Positions 33,588 through 38,697 of a stretch of DNA of 38,697 nt are shown one piece after another. The notes under the pieces are model-generated. The model was given only the letters and a program-made list of their open reading frames with translations. It was not told the DNA's origin and searched no databases. Source of the DNA: Flavobacterium sp. (GTDB taxonomy: Bacteria; Bacteroidota; Bacteroidia; Flavobacteriales; Flavobacteriaceae); assembly GCA_030151565.1 (NCBI GenBank), contig JASLDM010000093.1, positions 1 to 38,697 of the forward strand. Direction: 5' to 3'. The translations under genes and the position numbers were made by a program. How positions within the stretch are numbered: the stretch's first letter is position 1; every line of letters begins with the position of its first letter.

Positions 33588-33603
33588 GCAGAGAGGAAGG
33601 GAA
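33587..33603 (-). other. tRNA 3'-end remnant: attachment site of the integrative element
   Basis: On the minus strand TTCCCTTCCTCTCTGCA reads like the end of a T-stem, an acceptor strand CCTCTCT and a G discriminator, as in a Ser-type tRNA, then A-run and terminator. No tRNA body follows to the right; an AT-rich stretch and the integrase gene do. It is best read as one att half-site left when the element entered the tRNA gene. The tRNA identity is a guess. Confidence 0.6.
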
Positions 33604-33622
33604 TATAACCTATATATAAATA

Positions 33623-33696
33623 GAATATGATAAAATGTTATTATATTGATTTATTGATAGTTATATTTTTAATAAGTCGGTTGAATATCATAAAAT
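33623..33696. repeat. Direct repeats between att site and integrase (possible arm-type sites)
   Basis: GAATATGATAAAAT (33623-33636) and GAATATCATAAAAT (33683-33696), 13 of 14 bases equal and 60 bp apart. The second is part of an imperfect inverted repeat with TATGAT at 33701-33706. Confidence 0.45.
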
Positions 33697-33723
33697 AGTA
33701 TATGATAGTATTAAAATTGGGTG

Positions 33724-33731
33724 TATATTTG
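33724..33731 (+). promoter_or_regulatory. -7 promoter element for the integrase gene
   Basis: TATATTTG, 19 bases before the ATG at 33751. It excludes the GTG at 33721 as start codon. Confidence 0.6.
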
Positions 33732-33750
33732 GGTGCTATTACAAATAACT

Positions 33751-35022
33751 ATGACTATAAAAAGAAAGATAACTATTGCTATTGAAAAGAGAAAGAAGGA
33801 TGGTGTTTTAATCACAGAGAACGTTCCTATTCGTGCAAGAGTAGTATATAATGGTGGACGTGTAGAACTCTTTACAGGCTACCGCATTGATGCTTCCAAA
33901 TGGGATGAAGCAAAAGAAAAGGTACGCAATGGGTGTACCAATAAGCTAAAACAAAGTTCTTCTGAAATCAATACAGCAATACAAGAGCTATCTACTACGA
34001 TTGATAGAATCTTTAAAGAGTATGAATTGAAGAATGAAGTACCTTCTTTTGAACTTTTAAAAGATGAAATAAAACGTTACTCTGATAAACAAACCATATC
34101 AGCGACAGAAAAGAACCTGTTTACAGCTTTTGACGAGTTTGTCAAGAACAGCGGAAAACGAAATGATTGGACATTGGCAACTTATACCAAATTTAATACT
34201 GTTCGCTCACATCTTTTTTCTTTCAAAAGCAATTTTCAGTTTTCAGATATAAACGAAAAGACTTTGTTAGACTACGTTTCATTTCTACGCATTGAAAAGC
34301 AGATGCGTAATAGCACTATCGAAAAGCAGATTAGCTTTGTAAAGTGGTTTTTAAAATGGTGTAAAAACAACAATTATACAATTGCCTATAATTTTGAAGA
34401 ATTTAAACCAAAGTTAAAAGAAACTTCTAAAAAGATAATCTTCTTAACTCAAGAAGAAATCGAACAGATTAAATCAACGGATTTAGGCACAAAGTCATAT
34501 TTAGAACGCGTACGTGATGTATTACTTTTCTGTTGCTATACAGGACTTCGCTATTCAGATGCTTTTAGTCTAACAAGGCACGACATTAAAAATGATGCTA
34601 TTGAGTTTGTTACCAAAAAGACAAACGATATGCTAAGGGTAGAATTAAACAAGCACAGTAGAGCAATATTAGAAAAGTACAAAGATGTACCTTTTGAAAA
34701 AGGAAAAGCACTACCTGTCATTTCTAATCAAAAGATGAATGACTATATAAAGGAACTTGGAGAGTTAGCAGAGATTAACGAGCCAATCCGAGAAACGTAC
34801 TATATAGGCAATGAAAGAATAGATGAAGTAAAACCTAAATATGAACATTTAAGTACACACGTAGGGCGAAGAACATTTATCTGTACTGCTTTGTCATTAG
34901 GGATACCTGTACAGGTTGTAATGAAATGGACAGGACATTCAGACTACAAATCAATGAAACCTTATATCGATGTGGCTGATACAATTAAAGCGAATGCAAT
35001 GACTAAATTTGATATGATATGA
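33751..35022 (+). CDS. Tyrosine recombinase / integrase of the element
   Basis: 423 residues from the ATG at 33751 (MTIKRKITIAIEKRKKDG). An N-terminal arm-binding domain (about 1-90) and a SAM-like core-binding domain (about 110-205) precede the catalytic domain. The active-site residues are all present: R267 (YTGLRYSD), the Lys in FVTKKTND, H370 and R373 (HVGRR), H396 (WTGHSDY) and nucleophile Y405 (MKPYIDV). It belongs to the Bacteroidota conjugative or mobilizable element integrases and should act on the adjacent tRNA att site. It overlaps the next gene by 4 bases (ATGA). Confidence 0.94.
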   Translation: MTIKRKITIAIEKRKKDGVLITENVPIRARVVYNGGRVELFTGYRIDASKWDEAKEKVRNGCTNKLKQSSSEINTAIQELSTTIDRIFKEYELKNEVPSFELLKDEIKRYSDKQTISATEKNLFTAFDEFVKNSGKRNDWTLATYTKFNTVRSHLFSFKSNFQFSDINEKTLLDYVSFLRIEKQMRNSTIEKQISFVKWFLKWCKNNNYTIAYNFEEFKPKLKETSKKIIFLTQEEIEQIKSTDLGTKSYLERVRDVLLFCCYTGLRYSDAFSLTRHDIKNDAIEFVTKKTNDMLRVELNKHSRAILEKYKDVPFEKGKALPVISNQKMNDYIKELGELAEINEPIRETYYIGNERIDEVKPKYEHLSTHVGRRTFICTALSLGIPVQVVMKWTGHSDYKSMKPYIDVADTIKANAMTKFDMI

Positions 35023-35939
35023 GTGAAATAAATTTAAAAGAAGTAGAAAATGAGTTTGTTAGGGCTTGCAGTATTTTAGATACTATATTAGAATATTGGG
35101 ATATAGAGATTAATTCAAGGGGTAACAAGTTTAATTATGAGCATCAACAAGTTTATAGACAAACTCTCCATATGTTGAATCATAATAATTACAAAGGACT
35201 ACTCAATAACGGAAATGAGGAAGTGAAAAAGTTATTCTTTGAGGATTTAGCTGTCACACTATGTCTTATAATTATTAAATATGAAACTGAAAAAGAGTTA
35301 TTCAATAAATTAGGTCGTAAAGCATTACAAATCAATGAATTTAGACAATGGATAAAAAGTAGTTTAACTGATGCTGAATTATCCATTGAATTATTTATGA
35401 GGTCTAAAATATTGGATAGACAAGAATACTATGAATCAACTTTCTACAATGAAATTGGTTTCTTAGATTTTGACTATCACAAAGAAATTTATGTTTACGC
35501 AAAGTATTTGTTATCTGATGTGCAGGATGAATTTGATAATTATAAACAATATTATCAAACCAATATATATGTAAATGATAAGCCAATTTTTGATTTAGTA
35601 TTAATTGGTCAGATACATAAAGTTTCTAACGGTCTTGTTTTTGAAGAAATTTGTCCATTTGAATTTTATAAAGAAATAAACTTTATATCGGCTACAAATA
35701 ACTTAATACTACGTAAAGGGCAAAATAATCTATTCTACTATATCATTTATTTGCTTTATTCGTCAATCGAAGATGAAAGGATAAAAGAAAAATGGATGTA
35801 CTTTATACTAAAGAAGTTTGACTTATCACATACAACATACACGAAGAAATACAAAGAGATAAAAGGAGATAATGTAAGTTTAGAAGCTAAAACCTTCTAT
35901 AAAGAAATAAACACACTATTAGGGATCAGAGACAATTAA
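35019..35939 (+). CDS. RteC-like protein, probable excision regulator of the element
   Basis: 306 residues with no signal peptide and a helix-rich composition. The central segment (RSKILDRQEYYESTFYNEIGFLDFDYHKEIYVYAKYLL, by its ends) resembles RteC family proteins, which in the CTnDOT family activate excision genes. The start overlaps the integrase stop, so the two are translationally coupled. A terminator follows. I am not certain of the family; if wrong, it is an unknown accessory protein of the element. Confidence 0.55.
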   Translation: MSEINLKEVENEFVRACSILDTILEYWDIEINSRGNKFNYEHQQVYRQTLHMLNHNNYKGLLNNGNEEVKKLFFEDLAVTLCLIIIKYETEKELFNKLGRKALQINEFRQWIKSSLTDAELSIELFMRSKILDRQEYYESTFYNEIGFLDFDYHKEIYVYAKYLLSDVQDEFDNYKQYYQTNIYVNDKPIFDLVLIGQIHKVSNGLVFEEICPFEFYKEINFISATNNLILRKGQNNLFYYIIYLLYSSIEDERIKEKWMYFILKKFDLSHTTYTKKYKEIKGDNVSLEAKTFYKEINTLLGIRDN

Positions 35940-35968
35940 AGGTCTTTAAAGAATTAAAATAACTTGTT

Positions 35969-36002
35969 AGCCACTTAAAATATTTGTTTAAGTGGCTTTT
36001 TT
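35969..36002 (+). terminator. Terminator of the integrase operon
   Basis: Perfect 11-bp stem AGCCACTTAAA/TTTAAGTGGCT (35969-35979 with 35987-35997), 7-nt loop, run of T. Confidence 0.85.
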
Positions 36003-36031
36003 CGTGCTTTAAAGGTTGATATAATCTTCAT

Positions 36032-36049
36032 TTACCACCTACTTACCAC
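36032..36049 (+). promoter_or_regulatory. Direct repeats in the DUF3853 gene promoter
   Basis: TTACCAC at 36032-36038 and 36043-36049, 11 bp apart (one helical turn), just upstream of the -7 box. They may bind a regulator of the element. Confidence 0.35.
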
Positions 36050-36062
36050 TTACAGTACATCG

Positions 36063-36070
36063 TAGTTTTG
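36063..36070 (+). promoter_or_regulatory. -7 promoter element for the DUF3853 gene
   Basis: TAGTTTTG, consensus TAnnTTTG, 45 bases before the ATG at 36116. The last three bases are the TTG that could be mistaken for a start codon of a longer frame. Confidence 0.5.
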
Positions 36071-36115
36071 AATCGTTCGAACATCACAAAATCGTATAAT
36101 TTAAAAACTAAAACT

Positions 36116-36415
36116 ATGTATTTAAATCAGTTAAAAGAAAAGCCAGTTTGGCAAATGACAGGAGAAGAACTATTGCAGTTATTACAAACAGTATCTCTAA
36201 AAGAGTTTAAAGAGCTTAATTCTCCACAAGAAACGCAACAATCCACAAAGCGTTATGTTTACGGAATACGTGGTATAGCAGACCTACTCGGATGTAGTAT
36301 TACTACTGCTAATAAAATCAAGAAAGAAGGTCATATCAAAAAAGCGATTATCCAAAGAGGTAGAAAAATTATAGTCGATGCTGACTTGGCATTGGAACTA
36401 TTCGCTAAAAAATAA
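36116..36415 (+). CDS. DUF3853 family protein, helix-turn-helix
   Basis: 99 residues from the ATG at 36116 (MYLNQLKEKPVWQMTGEELL). The frame is open up to a TTG at 36068, but that TTG is inside the promoter box. The C-terminal part (YGIRGIADLLGCSITTANKIKKEG) is an excisionase-like winged helix-turn-helix, the DUF3853 pattern found next to RepA/primase genes of Bacteroidota mobile elements. It is probably a small DNA-binding protein acting in element control or excision. Confidence 0.82.
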   Translation: MYLNQLKEKPVWQMTGEELLQLLQTVSLKEFKELNSPQETQQSTKRYVYGIRGIADLLGCSITTANKIKKEGHIKKAIIQRGRKIIVDADLALELFAKK

Positions 36416-36510
36416 AAGGGACAACTTCCGCAAATCATCCCTCTTAACAGCTATTTGTATAATCAAGAGCCTTTGCAAATATAGGCATTGCTCTTATAAA
36501 CTAAAAGTAT

Positions 36511-37515
36511 ATGACTAATAGTAATATTGATAAAGAGTCAATCCAAGATAAAAGCATACGAAGTCTGAATCTAAGTATGTTTAATGTAAAAAGCGTTAAC
36601 AAATGGCTTGAAATAGGTTCAAGCTTGCCGATTTCAAAACCTTTATTTGGAAGTATATGGCATGAGTATGAAGTTGCTATTCTATTTGCGAACACAGGAA
36701 AGGGAAAGTCAATTTTAAGTTACCAATTGTTTGATGCAATATCTAAAGGCAATACGATATTTGGATTAGAAACAACTCAATCCAGAGTGCTTTATTTTGA
36801 TTTTGAATTATCCCCAAGATCACTTTACAATAGATATACGGATAATACCAATCAAGCTTTTGTGTTTAATGAGAACTTCATACGTGCCGAAATCAACCAC
36901 GAACAGATTGACATTGAAGATATAGAGATTGAACAGGAGATTTTCAATCACATAGAAAAGGAAGTGAAGAAATACTCTCCTAAAGCGATATGTATTGACA
37001 ATAGTTCGTTTCTGTCGTCTAATAATGAGAAATCAAAAGATGCTCTTAGCTTTTTAAAAAAGTTGCTAAAATTAAGTAGAAAGGAAGAAATAGCAATTTT
37101 AGTATTAGCACACAGACCAAAACAAAACGGATTATCTATGCCTGTAACTTTAGACCACCTCGCAGGTTCTAAAGCACTAAGTAACTTCTGTGATGTATGT
37201 TATACCATTGGGGATTCAGTTAAGGATTCTAACATTGTTTACATCAAAGAGCTTAAAAACAGAAATAGAGCGATTGTTTACAATTCTACAAACGTAATAG
37301 AGTGTAAAATAACAAAAGACCAAAGCTTATTGAAGTTTGAACTAATTGATTTTACTTCTGAAAAAGAACATTTATACCAGCCTGATGATACATCAGACAA
37401 TCAATTGCAACAGATAAGCCAATTAAAAGAAGAAGGACTTAATAATGTTCAAATTGCAAAACGATTAGGAATAAGTGAAGGAACAGTTCGTAATAAATTA
37501 AAAAAAGCTAAATAA
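36511..37515 (+). CDS. RepA-like AAA ATPase (AAA_25) of the element
   Basis: 334 residues of a RecA/DnaB-like ATPase (AAA_25). The Walker A segment is ANTGKGKS (60-67), with Ala in place of the usual first Gly. The Walker B strand is AICIDNSSFL and a later motif is VLAHRPKQNG. The last ~25 residues (NNVQIAKRLGISEGTVRNKLK) form a helix-turn-helix. This matches hexameric RepA-type helicases encoded by Bacteroidota mobilizable elements next to a primase gene. A symmetric repeat array directly downstream would be its likely origin. Confidence 0.85.
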   Translation: MTNSNIDKESIQDKSIRSLNLSMFNVKSVNKWLEIGSSLPISKPLFGSIWHEYEVAILFANTGKGKSILSYQLFDAISKGNTIFGLETTQSRVLYFDFELSPRSLYNRYTDNTNQAFVFNENFIRAEINHEQIDIEDIEIEQEIFNHIEKEVKKYSPKAICIDNSSFLSSNNEKSKDALSFLKKLLKLSRKEEIAILVLAHRPKQNGLSMPVTLDHLAGSKALSNFCDVCYTIGDSVKDSNIVYIKELKNRNRAIVYNSTNVIECKITKDQSLLKFELIDFTSEKEHLYQPDDTSDNQLQQISQLKEEGLNNVQIAKRLGISEGTVRNKLKKAK

Positions 37516-37741
37516 TTACGAGGTATTTACGAGTTTTTTTTTATTATAACAAACTGTAATACAGTGTATTAATTTGTATTTTAACTATAATTCGTAATCG
37601 TAACCAAAAATGTCTATCAACTCGTAAATATTACGAGCTAACGTACAAATATATTACGATTACGAATTCGGCTCTTTTTAGACTACAATAAGCTAAATAC
37701 CAGTACTTTAAATGTTATTCTACCTCGTAAAACACTCGTAA
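37516..37741. repeat. 226-bp mirror-symmetric TTACGA repeat array, candidate replication origin
   Basis: From left: TTACGAG x2 (37516, 37527; 11 bp apart), AATTCGTAATCGTAA (37589-37603), CTCGTAA-ATA-TTACGAG (37621-37637), TTACGATTACGAATT (37654-37668), CTCGTAA x2 (37724, 37735; 11 bp apart). Each left element has its exact reverse complement at the mirror position about 37628.5; the inner palindrome centres on 37629. It fills the gap between RepA and primase genes, and AT-rich DNA lies at 37531-37552. Confidence 0.75.
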
Positions 37742-37885
37742 AAACACTTGATATTAGGTGCTTTATTTACAAATCGTAGGAATGTACAGGACAAAAATCC
37801 TGTTTCATATCTCCTGCTTGCAATAAAGAATCAAATATCATTCTATTGCCAAAAACAGATTTTTAACCCGACTATTTCAAAACGT
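37742..37885. other. Leader region of the primase gene
   Basis: About 144 bp with no gene. It has an isolated half-repeat ATCGTA (about 37773) and AT-rich DNA. No TAnnTTTG box was found. Confidence 0.4.
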
Positions 37886-38697
37886 ATGAATTGTGAATTA
37901 GCTAAACAAATTAACCTGACAGACCTACTTAAAAAGTTAGGTTATACCCCAACGAGGACAACGAGAATTGATTGGTGGTATCTCAGTCCTTTTAGAACTG
38001 AAAACACAGCATCATTTAAAGTGAATATTAATAAAAATGTGTTTTATGACCACGCAGAGGGATTTGGAGGAACAACACTCGATTTTGTAATGAAGTACAA
38101 TAATTGTGATATTAAATCAGCTTTAGAATTACTCAAAAACGATTCTTTTTCTTTTCATCAGCCAATTATTGCAAGTCCTGGTATTACACAAGAACCCATA
38201 TATACAATTCAAGCGATTAAACCACTAACACACCCTAACTTGATACAATATATCGACGAGCGTAATCTTAGCCTTAAAATGGCTCAAAATTATTGTAAAG
38301 AGGTGCATTATACGCTAAACAACAAATCGTATTACGCTGTTGGTTTTCAAAATGAATTAGATGGTTTGGAACTAAGAAACAAGTATGTAAAAATGTGTCT
38401 TGGGAAAAAGGCAGTAACCTACTTTGAAAATAAGAGTAAAGATATTGTCTTACTTGAATCTTGGAGTGATTATATCAGCTTTTTAACCCTTTATCCCAAT
38501 ACTGAAAAACAATATGATTACTTGATTCTTAATTCTGTAGCAATGTTGAATAATACAATAATTAAAACACCAAATAATTATTTGTACAAATGTACAAATG
38601 GGGAATTGTATAAATGTATCAATGTACAAATGGATAAAAGTATCAATAATACTTTGTACAAAGAATTAAAGTATGAAAGAATTATTTGTTGCTTCGA
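37886..38697 (+). CDS. CHC2/Toprim primase-like protein, 3' end outside the window
   Basis: 270 codons are open from the ATG at 37886 to the window end, so the gene is partial. The N-terminal ~85 residues match the CHC2-like primase domain of Bacteroidota elements (WWYLSPFRTENTASFKV, FYDHAEGFGGTTLDFVMKY) in a form that lacks zinc ligands. A Toprim-like part follows (IVLLESWSDYISFL, then YDYLILNSVAMLN), where E-S replaces the usual E-G. It should make primers for replication of the element together with the RepA-like ATPase. Its 3' part contains iteron-like TGTACAAA repeats. Confidence 0.8.
   Translation, partial: MNCELAKQINLTDLLKKLGYTPTRTTRIDWWYLSPFRTENTASFKVNINKNVFYDHAEGFGGTTLDFVMKYNNCDIKSALELLKNDSFSFHQPIIASPGITQEPIYTIQAIKPLTHPNLIQYIDERNLSLKMAQNYCKEVHYTLNNKSYYAVGFQNELDGLELRNKYVKMCLGKKAVTYFENKSKDIVLLESWSDYISFLTLYPNTEKQYDYLILNSVAMLNNTIIKTPNNYLYKCTNGELYKCINVQMDKSINNTLYKELKYERIICCF
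38580..38663. repeat. TGTACAAA repeats inside the primase gene
   Basis: Two perfect 12-bp palindromes, ATTTGTACAAAT (38580-38591) and CTTTGTACAAAG (38652-38663), 72 bp apart, with TGTACAAA also at 38591-38598 and 38633-38640 and a variant TTGTATAAAT at 38607. They encode the repeated residues YKC and YKE. Confidence 0.6.

Noticed and set aside
33587..33603. Complete tRNA gene
   Set aside because: Only about 17 bases of the 3' end are present; no anticodon or D arm follows on the minus strand.
33721..33750. GTG start for the integrase
   Set aside because: A TAnnTTTG promoter box at 33724-33731 overlaps this segment; the ATG at 33751 fits the family.
37553..37565. ACTGTA-A-TACAGT as part of the symmetric array
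   Set aside because: It is a perfect short inverted repeat, but there is no matching partner at the mirror position (around 37698), so it does not belong to the symmetry.
37516..37741. CRISPR array
   Set aside because: Repeats are only 7-15 bp, occur in both orientations with mirror symmetry and have no regular spacers or cas genes nearby.

Overview
The window looks like a chromosomal segment of a member of the Flavobacteriaceae (Bacteroidota); I cannot fix the genus. The DNA is AT-rich. Many genes carry the Bacteroidota -7 element TAnnTTTG just upstream, in one case with TTTG 19 bp further up, and few have a Shine-Dalgarno sequence. There is a secreted protease with a type IX secretion C-terminal domain, and most genes are ordinary flavobacterial housekeeping families.

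Layout. 1-8.6 kb: a YugP-type membrane zinc protease, a secreted endonuclease/exonuclease/phosphatase-fold protein, a secreted reprolysin-like metalloprotease, RibF, an HTTM membrane protein, an LpxH-like phosphoesterase, QueD and an enoyl-CoA hydratase family protein. 8.7-9.9 kb: a divergent pair of small transcription units, one for a hypothetical protein plus an exported DsrE-like protein, the other for a small DUF2892-like membrane protein. 10-14.5 kb: a Kef-type antiporter, DNA polymerase IV, an LD-carboxypeptidase and a YraN protein. 14.7-18.4 kb: a TonB-dependent receptor and a PepSY membrane protein, probably iron uptake. 18.4-21.4 kb: bacilliredoxin, PlsC-type acyltransferase, acyl-ACP desaturase and an HD hydrolase. 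21.5-24.3 kb: a divergent TPR histidine kinase and response regulator. 24.4-30.2 kb: type II sulfide:quinone oxidoreductase, AcnA-type aconitase and a metallo-beta-lactamase/rhodanese protein (persulfide dioxygenase type).

From about 30.7 kb the sequence becomes accessory. There is a GNAT gene, a mostly non-coding stretch with repeats (including two diverged copies of a GACCCGAA-rich element 572 bp apart), and an AraC regulator with a VOC-fold lipoprotein. At 33587-33603 there is what looks like the 3' end of a tRNA gene (minus strand) followed by its terminator. Immediately to the right lies an integrative element: tyrosine recombinase, RteC-like protein, DUF3853 protein, RepA-type ATPase and a CHC2/Toprim primase cut by the window end. 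The rest of the element and the 5' part of the tRNA should lie beyond 38697.

Two structures stand out. First, the 14-bp site GTWAC-N4-GTTAC lies in front of the SQR gene and between the divergent DsrE and DUF2892-like units. In all three promoters its centre is exactly 36.5 bp from the last base of the -7 element, as expected for a class II Crp/Fnr-type activator, so these genes may form a sulfide/persulfide regulon. Second, between the RepA and primase genes there is a 226-bp array of TTACGA-type repeats that is mirror-symmetric about position 37628.5, a strong candidate for the element's replication origin.
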